DNA of 64,000 nt from Marinobacter sp. SS5-14b. Lineage in GTDB: Bacteria; Pseudomonadota; Gammaproteobacteria; Pseudomonadales; Oleiphilaceae. The translations under genes were made by a program, and so were the position numbers. The notes beneath the pieces are model-generated. The model was not told where the DNA came from and did not search any database. It saw only the letters and a program-made list of their open reading frames with translations. The stretch is taken from NCBI RefSeq assembly GCF_030541005.1, contig NZ_JASSVM010000006.1, positions 1 to 64,000 of the forward strand, in the 5' to 3' direction. This document shows, piece by piece, positions 9,293 to 17,110 of the stretch (positions are counted from its first letter, which is position 1; each line of letters begins with the position of its first letter).

Positions 9293-9907
9293 ATGATACT
9301 GGCCCCTGAAATCAGATTTCAGAGCATTTCTGTTCAAGACCTCCAGAGCCTCGCCGAGGACCTCCAGCGGGCGCTTCCCAACTCTACCGTTACGCCGGTA
9401 AATCAACGCGGTAGACCCGCTGACTGGCGCAGTGGAAAGGTCGCGGCATTGCGGCTGAAAAGCGATGATCGGAAGAAGGCATTCATGATATTGAGCATGA
9501 AAGAAGCCACTATCGCGCCTCAACATTCTGATCCGGACACGTTAGCGATGGCACTGTCCGTCCTCTCGGGCAAACTTGAACTTCGACAAGACGAAGAAGC
9601 TGCAACTGGCCTGTTGTGTACCACTGGGTTCCTCGCTGTGCTTGGCTTCATCATAGCGGAAAGAGCTGCGCCCCAAACCATGGTGATGGTGGGTGTTCTG
9701 GTAATTGGCTTGTTGCTGCTGGTTGTTGGTTTGTTGATGTTCGGGGTGAGAGGCCGTAATACCCCTTGCAAAGGCGTCAGCCGGTTGTCGCTTCTTTTCA
9801 TCTTACCGGGCTTGTTGATGATGGCCCCTTTAAGTTTGCTGAATCTTCCTTTGATGAATTATCTCCGGCGTTTTCACGGCAGTCGGTTGCTCGATCGACT
9901 GGCATAG
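9293..9907 (+). CDS. Membrane protein of unknown function (204 aa)
   Basis: ATG 9293 is preceded by AAAAGGA at good spacing. The first ~100 residues are soluble-looking and helical (VQDLQSLAEDLQRALP). Three hydrophobic segments follow, around residues 103-120, 127-150 and 160-185, with a basic tail (YLRRFHGSRLLDRLA). I do not recognise the family. Its position within the cluster of effector-associated membrane proteins suggests an immunity or orphan immunity gene, but nothing in the sequence proves this. Confidence 0.65.
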   Translation: MILAPEIRFQSISVQDLQSLAEDLQRALPNSTVTPVNQRGRPADWRSGKVAALRLKSDDRKKAFMILSMKEATIAPQHSDPDTLAMALSVLSGKLELRQDEEAATGLLCTTGFLAVLGFIIAERAAPQTMVMVGVLVIGLLLLVVGLLMFGVRGRNTPCKGVSRLSLLFILPGLLMMAPLSLLNLPLMNYLRRFHGSRLLDRLA

Positions 9908-9946
9908 CGGGCTTGCTCATCACCTACTGATCAATAAGCCCAACGG

Positions 9947-10535
9947 ATGGTGAAAATGGTACGTGATCGAATGTTGTTCGATGAAGATAGTGCTGTTGTG
10001 CGTTACCGTTGGGAGCCAGGAGGCCAGCGAGCCTCCCAGGACGGCCAATTGTTGGCTTTGAGTCCAGCCCCGGTTGCCACTGGCGAGCGCGCAGTAGACG
10101 CTACCAACTGGATTCGCCGGAAAACAAACGGTTGGTTAGATCTTCAAGGTGGCAACTGGTTGCTCGGTGCAGAGTTTGCGTTGATGTTCTTGAGTCTGAG
10201 TGTGTTAACGGTTTTTGCTGCCTTGGCCCTGGAAGAAAGTGGGGGACTGGTTCTTCCAGCGTTACCTGGCCCACGTCATCACTGAGCGCCGGATCAGAAC
10301 CTTAGCGCTACGGAGTTTGCCAGAGGAACTTAAGGCCTGGTCTGAACCGCTGCCGGAATCGCAGTGGGCCAAACCCTCAGAAACGCTCAAGGCCCTCAAT
10401 GAGCAATTGACCCAAGCCTACCAGCTGGGCCTGAAATTTAGCCGAATGGGGCCGCTGTCTGAGTGGCAGAAGGGCCGAATGGCAAAATCACAACGCAAGC
10501 GTGGCAATGGGCGAAAGACGACCGCCGCCTTTTAG
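9947..10535 (+). pseudogene. Membrane protein gene broken by one extra G (frameshift)
   Basis: Two overlapping frames make one sensible protein. The first part (98 residues from ATG 9947) ends in a hydrophobic helix (ALMFLSLSVLTVFAALALEES). The frame then runs off into a low-sense tail ending at 10285. Removing one base from the five-G run at 10241-10245 continues it into GDWFFQRYLAHVITERRIRTL and a charged C-terminus ending at 10535, about 195 residues in all. This is either a real inactivating mutation, a slippery G-run, or a sequencing error. The family is unknown; it sits among the effector-associated membrane proteins. Confidence 0.7.
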
Positions 10536-10574
10536 CTAGCGGCTTGTAGGTGTTACCCATCCGGTTTGCTCAGG

Positions 10575-11699
10575 ATGATCAGCGGGCTGAAAGATTCAGG
10601 AATACAGGGACTGATGAACAACGGATCTGCAGCTTCCATGACGGATAGTTACTATGGCCAGTTTGCCTACCGTTCCGATGCGACCGGTCTCGATATGACA
10701 GATGCATACAGTGACAATGCCTATCGCGCAGATCGGATACCCACTCTGCCACCGGGGGGGCACGCCAAAATGGATCGGGCTTTCCAACGTTTGCCTTGGG
10801 GACATTACCAGAGTCCGGTTGTACCCAGTACCATGAAAGCTCAGTTAGCTTATGCTCGGTTGTTCAAAAATGAAAACGACACCGAGGACGGCTTTCCGTG
10901 GGGAGAATCAGTTTTTACAATAAGTCGAGGCTTCTTTGTTAGGTTACAGAGTGCACTGTATATGCTCTACATTATGGCTGCTCTCGGCTTGTCTATATCG
11001 CTTTTTGGAGAGTTAATTGTCGTAATGTCCATGTTGTCGGACAACCCCACGGTGGGTGGCTTTGTCAATTATCTCGACGGAATAAAGTGGCTCTACGTTG
11101 TGCTTTTCAGTTGTCTTTTTGGAGGTAAATACGGTCGATATCTCCTGGCCCTTATCAATGAAAAACGCCTTCGCTCCGACCCAGCCGGTCTTTACCGCCG
11201 GGAGGGTTTGGTACGAGTTAAACGGAAGAGCGATGTGTTCGAAGCGCCGTTCATCGAGTTTGATGCCTATCGTATGCATACCGCATCTGGTCGTGGGGGT
11301 CGCTACTACAACCTGATGTTGCAGCACCGGTACAGCAACACCCAGTTGTGGATGAAGGGGCTGGTGACCGATGCCATGAATCCCAAGGACATCAACGCAT
11401 ATTGGAGCATGATTCAGCAGTTCATGGATGTATCTGGGCCTTTGCCGGACGTGCCCATTTTCGAGCCTTTCCGCCACCGTGACCCGGTCACCCAGGCTGC
11501 CGACCGGAAAAGTGGTCGAGATTCGTTTTTCTGGCGAAACATGACCAATGATCAATGGCATGCGGATAATGAAGGTGATTACGAGCAACGAATGCAGGAT
11601 GCTGACTTCAGCAAGCACCACTGCCAAGATTGCATTCTGGATGCCCGCATTCAGGGGCGAGGTTTACCACTGCCTTATCAGCCGCGAGGCCTGAGATAG
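10575..11699 (+). CDS. Membrane protein, candidate immunity paralog C
   Basis: A more distant member of the family at 5895 and 7871: 374 residues from ATG 10575. ATG 10614, after AGGGA, would give 361 residues and place the signature at the same distance from the N-terminus as in the paralogs. The signature appears twice here (YYGQFAYRSDA and SDNAYRADRIP), followed by RLPWG and VVPSTM. Two hydrophobic segments (LYMLYIMAALGLSISLF and IKWLYVVLFSCLFGGKYG) precede a conserved cytoplasmic half (IEFDAYR, then INAYWSMIQQFMD, then DRKSGRDSFFWR). The C-terminal tail has a Cys/His-rich HHCQDCI motif that the others lack. Confidence 0.7.
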   Translation: MISGLKDSGIQGLMNNGSAASMTDSYYGQFAYRSDATGLDMTDAYSDNAYRADRIPTLPPGGHAKMDRAFQRLPWGHYQSPVVPSTMKAQLAYARLFKNENDTEDGFPWGESVFTISRGFFVRLQSALYMLYIMAALGLSISLFGELIVVMSMLSDNPTVGGFVNYLDGIKWLYVVLFSCLFGGKYGRYLLALINEKRLRSDPAGLYRREGLVRVKRKSDVFEAPFIEFDAYRMHTASGRGGRYYNLMLQHRYSNTQLWMKGLVTDAMNPKDINAYWSMIQQFMDVSGPLPDVPIFEPFRHRDPVTQAADRKSGRDSFFWRNMTNDQWHADNEGDYEQRMQDADFSKHHCQDCILDARIQGRGLPLPYQPRGLR

Positions 11700-11826
11700 C
11701 GGTCAGTTTGTTTTGTGGAATCGCTCTCAACATTGAGCAAGATTTGGCGCATTTTAAGCCCAGAGCAGGGCACCCAAACGCTTGGTCAGGTAGACTATCG
11801 CAATCGTAAATGGTCAAAAGCATCGG

Positions 11827-12297
11827 ATGAAAAGGATTTCAGTTTTGACTTGCAGGCGTATTCTTTTATTCGTTTTGCTATCAGCAACCCACCTCGCTCA
11901 CGCCGCTGTCTACCAATGGACGGATGCCAGCGGCCAGGTCCATTTTGGTGACCGCCCGCCAGCTCAGGCCGATTCCAGAGAAGTCCCGGTCAATACCGCC
12001 CCGGTTCAAAACGATTCAACCGCGCGTCAGCGCCACCATAAAATGACTGAGTTCCTGAACCAGCAACAGCAGGAACGAGAAGCGCGTCAGGCCCAAGAGG
12101 CCAGCGCCCGAAAGCAGGCCGAAAGGGCCGAGGAGGCCTGTCAGAAGCTGAGGGCGAGGATGAAGCACATGGAGAGTATCTCCACCTTCTACGACCTCAA
12201 CGAACGCGGGGAGCGGGTGTTTGTCTCGGAGGAAGAGAACCAGCAGATACGTGGTCGGTTTCGGGCCAAAGTTCAGAAAGCATGCAATCAGGGGTAA
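11827..12297 (+). CDS. DUF4124 domain periplasmic protein
   Basis: A 156-residue protein with a signal peptide (a basic start, then ILLFVLLSATHLAHA) and a DUF4124 domain immediately after (VYQWTDASGQVHFGDRPP). A glutamine/glutamate-rich coiled coil then extends to a C-terminal region with a conserved Cys pair (about residues 105 and 153). DUF4124 proteins are common in gammaproteobacterial envelopes and mostly uncharacterised. ATG 11827 follows a GGATGAAAAGG stretch. It is probably not part of the T6SS cargo set. Confidence 0.8.
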   Translation: MKRISVLTCRRILLFVLLSATHLAHAAVYQWTDASGQVHFGDRPPAQADSREVPVNTAPVQNDSTARQRHHKMTEFLNQQQQEREARQAQEASARKQAERAEEACQKLRARMKHMESISTFYDLNERGERVFVSEEENQQIRGRFRAKVQKACNQG

Positions 12298-12355
12298 TGC
12301 TGGCTGCACTCGTTATCAATAACCATCAACGCAGTGTTATCACAAGGAGAAAACC

Positions 12356-12598
12356 ATGTCAGGAAGCCGCGATCACCTTGAAATGTCGTTCATGTCGATC
12401 AGGTGCTTTACCGATGATGGACGGCTGGACGCCGAAGAGCTCGGTTCGATTGTGCGAATCGCCGAGCGCGATGGTGTGATTGATGAAAACGAAATCCGGG
12501 TGTTGCGCAACATCATTTCAAGAATAAAGCCTGGTGAAGTTGACGAGGCGATGCGCCGTCGGCTGCAGGAGATAGACCGCAAGATTTCCGGAGCCTGA
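12356..12598 (+). CDS. Small TerB-like acidic protein (80 aa)
   Basis: ATG 12356 follows a clear AAGGAG. The protein has a charged helical hairpin pattern (DDGRLDAEELGSIVRIAERDG, then DENEIRVLRNIISRI). This resembles the acidic Asp/Glu-bearing helices of TerB-like domains, which are thought to bind metal near membranes. It is shorter than typical TerB, about 140 residues, so this is at most a partial match. It probably shares an operon with the 539-residue gene starting 68 bases downstream. Confidence 0.65.
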   Translation: MSGSRDHLEMSFMSIRCFTDDGRLDAEELGSIVRIAERDGVIDENEIRVLRNIISRIKPGEVDEAMRRRLQEIDRKISGA

Positions 12599-12666
12599 AC
12601 AGCTCCTGTCTGCTCTGCGCTCGATAGAGTGTGGCTCAACAACATAAGGAATAGAGCGTTCGAATC

Positions 12667-14286
12667 ATGGAAGATTCATTTGTACCGACCGAAACTGCTT
12701 TCACCAACCTCATCGCCCGTGCCGACAATCTCAGCCTGATTCGGGACTGGCAAGACGTGATTTTTCATGCCCTGTTTGTAAAGAAGCGCCAGGGTCTGGA
12801 GCTGCCAATGTTGCTCCCGTTCGACGGGAATCAGTGCTTTGTGGCCAGCCCGGACCCCGACGCTGTTCGGGCGGCCATGGCAGATTACAGCTATGAAGAA
12901 GACCTGGATGTTTTTATCAAGCCTGTAGCCTTGGGTGAGCTGGCCAGGAATGCCTATCTTTTAGGTGCGTGGCTCTGTTGGGTCGGGCCCAAACTCGTCA
13001 TGAACAGTTCACTGATGCACTTGCTTGGAATGAAAACACTGGCCTATGAGGGTTTTGGGCAAGAGCGTTTATATCAGGCGATAGTCCATGAAATTCAGGG
13101 TTCCGATGGGGATGTTGTACCGATAAAAGCTCAAACCTGGAGGGTCAGCCGCGTTTCTGAAAACGGTGTTACAGAAGTCATCAGTGAGCATGTGATATTC
13201 GATGACCGGGATTTTGTGATACTTGGGTCAGATGTTGAGCGGGTTCGAAATGCCAGAAAACGTAGCCAGTTATCGGCTGATGAGCAGGAGTTGTTTGATT
13301 GGTGGGGGCGGCCTGTTTACGATTTTGCGGCACTGCAAAAACCGGATGCAGACGGCGCGGGTGATGAGCGGGAGGGCACCTATGTGCCTGTTCCTTCCAT
13401 CCCTGATGAGTCCTGGCTGACATCTTTTTACGATCTGGAACGGGCTGTTAATAATCAGATTATGCCGGACTCAACTCGACTAAGGCTGGAGGTCGTTGAG
13501 GCCGATGTGTTTCCGGAGGTCGATGATCTGAGTGGCGATGAGCTTGCGAGGGTAAAGGGGCGTCGGTTTGGTATCCGCTTTGCAGATCATCCGGAGTGGT
13601 CTTTATCGTTGGGCGGCGGTGGGCTCGCGATGAGTGATTATTCTGATGAAGTCTGGTTGCCCAGGGATGCCGGAGTTCATGAGATGCCAGAACACCTGAG
13701 GTTGAAACTCATACGGGCGATTGCCTGGGTGTTGTTCTGGAAAGGGCAAGAGATAGGCAAGCGTGCACACCTTGTGCCCGGGCAATTTGAGGGCGTGAAG
13801 CCGTTCTGTCCTGATAACCTGAATAGGCTCTTTGTGCCGGATAAGGCCGATCATCGATTTCCTGTGCTGGCCGCTATGCCGTGTGGCACAGAACAGGTTC
13901 CCGTGTTGGTGCACGGTGAGGTGCCTGAAGGATACGTTTGTGAGGTGTTGGAGCGGTGTACGATTCCTGCTTCTGATCTACCTCGTGGGCTAGCGGGACG
14001 GGATGCCTTGTTGGTCAACGGTGCTGTGCCTTTTGGTGCCATGTGTTCGTTTATTGTGGTGCCGGTTGCGGCCATCGAGTTCCCGGAGGACTGGTACACC
14101 GGTTTTCGCACATCCACCACGCAGCTTATTGCTGACTTGGAGTTTTACCTTGGTCAGGAGCATCGGGAAGCCCAGGTAAAAAGTGCCGGGCATGAACAGA
14201 AAGATCCCGATGGCGTCGGGAATGTCCTCGGGATCTGCCTGGTGTTCTTTGTTTTCGTCATTCTGCTGATCGCGATAGCAGGATAA
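12667..14286 (+). CDS. Unknown 539-aa protein with a C-terminal membrane anchor
   Basis: I do not recognise this family. It is a long, acidic, soluble-looking protein with a very short lysine-poor tail after one C-terminal helix (VLGICLVFFVFVILLIAIAG). This suggests a tail-anchored cytoplasmic protein. A region near residues 140-200 (TWRVSRVSENGVTEVISEHVIF) looks beta-rich, and a glycine run (LSLGGGGLAMSD) lies near residue 315. The ATG at 12667 has no strong ribosome binding site. It is the last gene before the convergent rhomboid gene. It could belong to the accessory region or be an independent pair with the TerB-like protein. Confidence 0.6.
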   Translation: MEDSFVPTETAFTNLIARADNLSLIRDWQDVIFHALFVKKRQGLELPMLLPFDGNQCFVASPDPDAVRAAMADYSYEEDLDVFIKPVALGELARNAYLLGAWLCWVGPKLVMNSSLMHLLGMKTLAYEGFGQERLYQAIVHEIQGSDGDVVPIKAQTWRVSRVSENGVTEVISEHVIFDDRDFVILGSDVERVRNARKRSQLSADEQELFDWWGRPVYDFAALQKPDADGAGDEREGTYVPVPSIPDESWLTSFYDLERAVNNQIMPDSTRLRLEVVEADVFPEVDDLSGDELARVKGRRFGIRFADHPEWSLSLGGGGLAMSDYSDEVWLPRDAGVHEMPEHLRLKLIRAIAWVLFWKGQEIGKRAHLVPGQFEGVKPFCPDNLNRLFVPDKADHRFPVLAAMPCGTEQVPVLVHGEVPEGYVCEVLERCTIPASDLPRGLAGRDALLVNGAVPFGAMCSFIVVPVAAIEFPEDWYTGFRTSTTQLIADLEFYLGQEHREAQVKSAGHEQKDPDGVGNVLGICLVFFVFVILLIAIAG

Positions 14287-14308
14287 ATCAGCAAGTATGG
14301 GCTGGCTC

Positions 14309-15403
14309 TCACCTGCTGATGCTGGCCTCTGGCTGATTCAACATCGCAATCAGCGGATTCTTCCGGAATACGTAATCCCGCAACAGATACCCCAGCAATA
14401 ATCCCAGGCCGAACCCGCCGAGGTGAGCAGCCCAGGCCACGCCGCCCTGGGCAGTTAACATGCCGAACAGGTTGATCAGACTCCAGATCAGGAAGTACCA
14501 ATGGGGAGCGAGCTTCTTCTGGTAAACGATGATCATGAAGGTCAGGCTGGCATGGCGGAACCACATCAGGTAGAGGCCGAACAGAGCGGCGATGGAGCCG
14601 CTGGCCCCCACCAGCAGTAACGGACCCTGGGAGCTGTCGAACAGCAGAATTTCCGCCAACGCGGCCATGACACCCGTGAACAGGTAAAGTGCCAGGAAAG
14701 CGCCGTGGCCGAGGGCGTCTTCCAGGTTGTCGCCGATGATCCACAGGAAATACATGTTGCCCACCAGGTGCATCAGTCCCCCGTGAACAAACTGGTAGCT
14801 AAGCAACTGGAAAACGAACTGCGCCGGGCTCTGGGTGTCGGAATTCAAACCCAGGTTCACGAAAATCCAGTCGTTGGTATCGGGTGCGGCCATGCCGGCA
14901 ACAAACACCAGGCTGCAAAGAAGAATCAGCGCCCGGGTTACCCAGGGTGTGCGATGGGGCCGGATGTTGTATTCCACTGGCATGGAGGTAAAAAACTGGA
15001 ACAGCCAGGACTTCCAGGTCACTTTCTGGTTCAGGTCGGTCAGCGCCTGCTTCAAGGTTGGCGAGTGCATCACCTGGTTCACTTCGTGTTTGTCCAGCCA
15101 AACACCGTCGCAGCCTGGGCAGCAGTCGATTTCCGCAGTGTAGTGCTCGAGTAGCTGGTAGTGAACCATGGGTATCTTGCAGCGTCGGCACTGTCTATCG
15201 CTTGTTCGCAAGGCTGCACCCAGATGAAGCTCGTGATCATAGTCATCAATATGGTCGTGCTGGCTCGCAATCGCCCGATTCAATGCGCCGTCTTCAAACC
15301 ATAAGCCGTGACAGTGCCGGCAATCCAGTATGGAGGGGTTGCTGGTAGCCTTAAGGCTGTCGGTGCTGCATGAGGGGCAACGTTGAGTGCGTGTTCTGGG
15401 CAT
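14309..15403 (-). CDS. Rhomboid intramembrane serine protease with N-terminal zinc ribbons
   Basis: A 364-residue polytopic membrane protease. Two TFIIB-type zinc ribbons precede the membrane part: Cys9/Cys12/Cys28/Cys31 (CPSC...CRHC) and Cys72/Cys75/Cys95/Cys98 (CRRC...CPGC). The rhomboid core has HLVGNMYFLW, the GASGS nucleophile motif (Ser268) and the catalytic histidine in AAHLGG (His327), so it should be active. Start ATG 15403 is favoured over 15427 because AAAAGGA lies about five bases before it. Rhomboids cleave membrane-embedded helices; the substrate here is unknown. It is the last leftward gene after the psp-like operon and may be co-transcribed with it. Confidence 0.88.
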   Translation of the reverse strand: MPRTRTQRCPSCSTDSLKATSNPSILDCRHCHGLWFEDGALNRAIASQHDHIDDYDHELHLGAALRTSDRQCRRCKIPMVHYQLLEHYTAEIDCCPGCDGVWLDKHEVNQVMHSPTLKQALTDLNQKVTWKSWLFQFFTSMPVEYNIRPHRTPWVTRALILLCSLVFVAGMAAPDTNDWIFVNLGLNSDTQSPAQFVFQLLSYQFVHGGLMHLVGNMYFLWIIGDNLEDALGHGAFLALYLFTGVMAALAEILLFDSSQGPLLLVGASGSIAALFGLYLMWFRHASLTFMIIVYQKKLAPHWYFLIWSLINLFGMLTAQGGVAWAAHLGGFGLGLLLGYLLRDYVFRKNPLIAMLNQPEASISR

Positions 15404-15464
15404 GACGTCCTTTTCCTGGTTCAACATCGATTGCGTTAGGTGACCGGTTAAGCAGGGCTATGGG

Positions 15465-15797
15465 TTACTGCTTGGGCGGCGTCAGGTAGTTGTGGGCAAA
15501 CCCTTGCAGCTCCTCCGAAACCCGCTGCCGAATAGTGGCTCGATCTTGTGGGTCAAGATCATACTTTCGGGCCAGCAATTCGAAGTCTTCGTCTTTCAGC
15601 GTAATGGTCAGCCGGGGACGGGCTCTGCCTTTTCGGTAGGGCAGCTGGAGTACCTTTCGAACCATGTCCGAGGTGGTCATGTCCTGCAACGCCGCCGACA
15701 CGCGGAAGGCTCGCTGAATGTCGTTGGAGAGATCGAAGGCCATTTGAACGGCCTGAACAGCCTGCTCTTCTTTTGACCAATCCGGTGTTCTTGCCAT
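15465..15797 (-). CDS. Small putative ribbon-helix-helix-like protein of the psp-like operon
   Basis: A 110-residue protein. The middle (RPRLTITLKDEDFELLARKY) has the strand-then-helix pattern of ribbon-helix-helix DNA-binding proteins, preceded by a basic patch (YRKGRARPR). A second helical segment precedes it (IQRAFRVSAALQDMTTSDMVRKVLQL), also strand-helix-like. It follows pspA after a 47-base gap that contains a strong GC hairpin. If it binds DNA, the palindromes between 16959 and 17163 are obvious candidate targets, making it a local autoregulator; that link is inference. Confidence 0.65.
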   Translation of the reverse strand: MARTPDWSKEEQAVQAVQMAFDLSNDIQRAFRVSAALQDMTTSDMVRKVLQLPYRKGRARPRLTITLKDEDFELLARKYDLDPQDRATIRQRVSEELQGFAHNYLTPPKQ

Positions 15798-15816
15798 GGG
15801 TTTTGCCTGGGGGTTG

Positions 15817-15838
15817 CGCCCCCGGGGTTCCGGGGGCG
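15817..15838 (-). terminator. GC-rich hairpin between pspA and the small downstream gene
   Basis: A perfect nine-base stem (CGCCCCCGG with CCGGGGGCG) closes a four-base GGTT loop just after the pspA stop codon. There is no U-run after it, so it may be an mRNA-stabilising or partial attenuation hairpin that lowers expression of the next gene relative to pspA. Confidence 0.55.
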
Positions 15839-15844
15839 TCAGGT

Positions 15845-16540
15845 TTACTGTGCCGGGCTGTCTTTGAGCCGTGCCAGTACGTTGTTCACTGCATCTTGTT
15901 CGCCGTCGATGCCAGCAGCTTTCAGTTTTTCATCCAGGTCAGCACCGGTCAGCTCCTTCTCGAGCGCGGCGCTGGCGGTCTGCCGGTCTTCTTCCCGGGC
16001 CTGGCGCTCACGGATACGCTCAAGGGTGTCTTTGGCGGTGCTCAGGGAAGACTGCTGGCTGTTGATGTTGGTATCAATCTGGGCAGTCGTGCGCAGTACC
16101 CGCTCGTTGGTCTTCACCACTTGCAGTTCCCGGCGGTAATCGGCCAGTTGTTTCTCGGCCCGTTGCACTCGGTCTTTCAGTCCGGCAATGCGTTGTTGCA
16201 GCAGTTCCCGGGTCTGGGTCAGCTCTGCGCCGCGACGTTCGTGGCCGACAATGCGTTCAGCCACTTCTCTGGCCAGATCTTCCTGGCCGGCGGCGATGGC
16301 CTTGCGGGCATCCTGTTCGCGTTTGCTGGCACTGTCCTGTTCGGAGCGGATCTGTCGGGCGAGAGAGGCGGATTCCGCCATCAAAGCCGCCAGTTCCTGT
16401 TTGGCCTGTTTCAGTTCATGCTCGGAATCCCGCAGTTCCTGTTCCAGAATCCGGTTGCCCTGGCCATCGACTACAGCTTCACCCAGTTCGTTAACGCCAC
16501 CACGCATAGCGGTCAGAATTTTCTTCAGTACGGTTCTCAT
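15845..16540 (-). CDS. PspA/IM30 family membrane-stress protein (YjfJ-like)
   Basis: A 231-residue, almost entirely helical, heptad-rich protein starting MRTVLKKILTAMRGGVNELG. This is the amphipathic N-terminus expected for PspA/IM30 (ESCRT-III-like) proteins that polymerise on damaged inner membrane. Residues 30-200 are one long coiled-coil hairpin rich in Gln, Glu, Arg and Ala. It lies 14 bases after the DUF2170 gene, the same order as yjfI-yjfJ of E. coli. I see no PspBC partners, so it probably belongs to the PspA class paired with other membrane scaffolds, here flotillin and AAA. Confidence 0.9.
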   Translation of the reverse strand: MRTVLKKILTAMRGGVNELGEAVVDGQGNRILEQELRDSEHELKQAKQELAALMAESASLARQIRSEQDSASKREQDARKAIAAGQEDLAREVAERIVGHERRGAELTQTRELLQQRIAGLKDRVQRAEKQLADYRRELQVVKTNERVLRTTAQIDTNINSQQSSLSTAKDTLERIRERQAREEDRQTASAALEKELTGADLDEKLKAAGIDGEQDAVNNVLARLKDSPAQ

Positions 16541-16554
16541 GTCTCAGCCCTCAC

Positions 16555-16959
16555 TTAAGCCAGGTAGTCTTCAAATGTCTGTAACAGGTCGATGGCATTC
16601 TCGGCCAGAGTGACCAGTTCCTGCATGATTTCGGCTGTGCCGGAGGTTGGGCTCAGAGCACCGTACACCACATAGTGGTCACCGGTTTTTCCCAGTGCGC
16701 TCAGGGGCATCGGCACGCTGATTCTCAGCATGTTCTCGTGCAGTTCGTTCAGGCGATCCGGGTTCAGTTCCTGTTCGTCAAAAAGGTACACAAGGCACAG
16801 AATCTGAGTGTCGGTTACGGTAAGGTACACCGGCGTTTCTTCGGCTCCGGAGACCGTCACCTGAAGCACCGGTTCGTCACCGGAAATGGGCATGACATCG
16901 AAGGTTCGGCCGGTATGGGTAGAGTCACCCAGGGCCAGGGTGAGAGTTTGAATATCCAC
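16555..16959 (-). CDS. DUF2170 protein (YjfI-like)
   Basis: A 134-residue acidic protein beginning at GTG 16959 after a strong AAGGAGC site. It carries the DUF2170 pattern (ISVPMPLSALGKTGDHYVVYGALS) and a helical C-terminus (LVTLAENAIDLLQTFEDYL). It is the first gene of a leftward operon with pspA. DUF2170 proteins regularly accompany PspA homologues; the biochemical role is not established. The 203-base region upstream, shared with the yqiJ-like gene, contains the symmetric control elements described separately. Confidence 0.88.
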   Translation of the reverse strand: MDIQTLTLALGDSTHTGRTFDVMPISGDEPVLQVTVSGAEETPVYLTVTDTQILCLVYLFDEQELNPDRLNELHENMLRISVPMPLSALGKTGDHYVVYGALSPTSGTAEIMQELVTLAENAIDLLQTFEDYLA

Positions 16960-17022
16960 GAATAGCTCCTTCCTGTGGCATTGAATCGGTTCGGCCGATC
17001 CGGACGAACCGTGTCCTGTGGC

Positions 17023-17039
17023 TTGACATTTTATGTCAA
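17023..17039. promoter_or_regulatory. Left operator-like palindrome TTGACA-N5-TGTCAA
   Basis: A perfect six-base inverted repeat with a five-base centre (TTTTA). An identical pair of arms occurs at 17111-17127. It sits where transcription of the leftward DUF2170-pspA operon would begin if the TATAGA box at 17049-17054 is used. A dimeric regulator binding both copies is the simplest reading. Confidence 0.75.
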
Positions 17040-17048
17040 TAAGCCGAG

Positions 17049-17076
17049 TCTATACCTCGCAATTAAACATTTGCAA
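17049..17076 (-). promoter_or_regulatory. Predicted leftward promoter for DUF2170-pspA
   Basis: On the minus strand a TTGCAA -35 box (17076 to 17071) is followed after 16 bases by TATAGA (17054 to 17049), a five-of-six match to the -10 consensus. Because TTGCAA is its own reverse complement, the same six bases can serve the rightward promoter too. Confidence 0.5.
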
Positions 17077-17093
17077 GAAATAGTTTAATTGCG
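17058..17093. promoter_or_regulatory. Central 11-bp perfect inverted repeat
   Basis: The arms CGCAATTAAAC (17058-17068) and GTTTAATTGCG (17083-17093) are perfect reverse complements with a 14-base centre. The dyad centre, 17075.5, lies half a base from the midpoint between the two TTGACA palindromes. The repeat lies between the predicted -10 boxes of both promoters, a typical place for a repressor or activator that controls divergent transcription. Confidence 0.75.
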
Positions 17094-17100
17094 TTATAAC
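17071..17100 (+). promoter_or_regulatory. Predicted rightward promoter for the yqiJ-yqiK-AAA operon
   Basis: TTGCAA (17071-17076), then 18 bases, then TATAAC (17095-17100), a five-of-six match to the -10 consensus. Transcription would start near 17107, just before the right operator palindrome at 17111. No sigma-54 -24/-12 element, usual for classical psp operons, was visible. Confidence 0.5.
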
Positions 17101-17110
17101 AGTTTCCCGT

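Noticed and set aside
1-14286. Mobile element or prophage carrying the T6SS cassette
   Set aside because: No integrase, transposase, terminal inverted repeats or tRNA target site was seen; the transfer signs are limited to base composition and paralog mosaicism.
17023-17028. TTGACA read as a consensus -35 box
   Set aside because: It is one arm of a perfect palindrome and has no acceptable -10 at 16-18 bases; the TTGCAA/TATAAC and TTGCAA/TATAGA pairs fit better.
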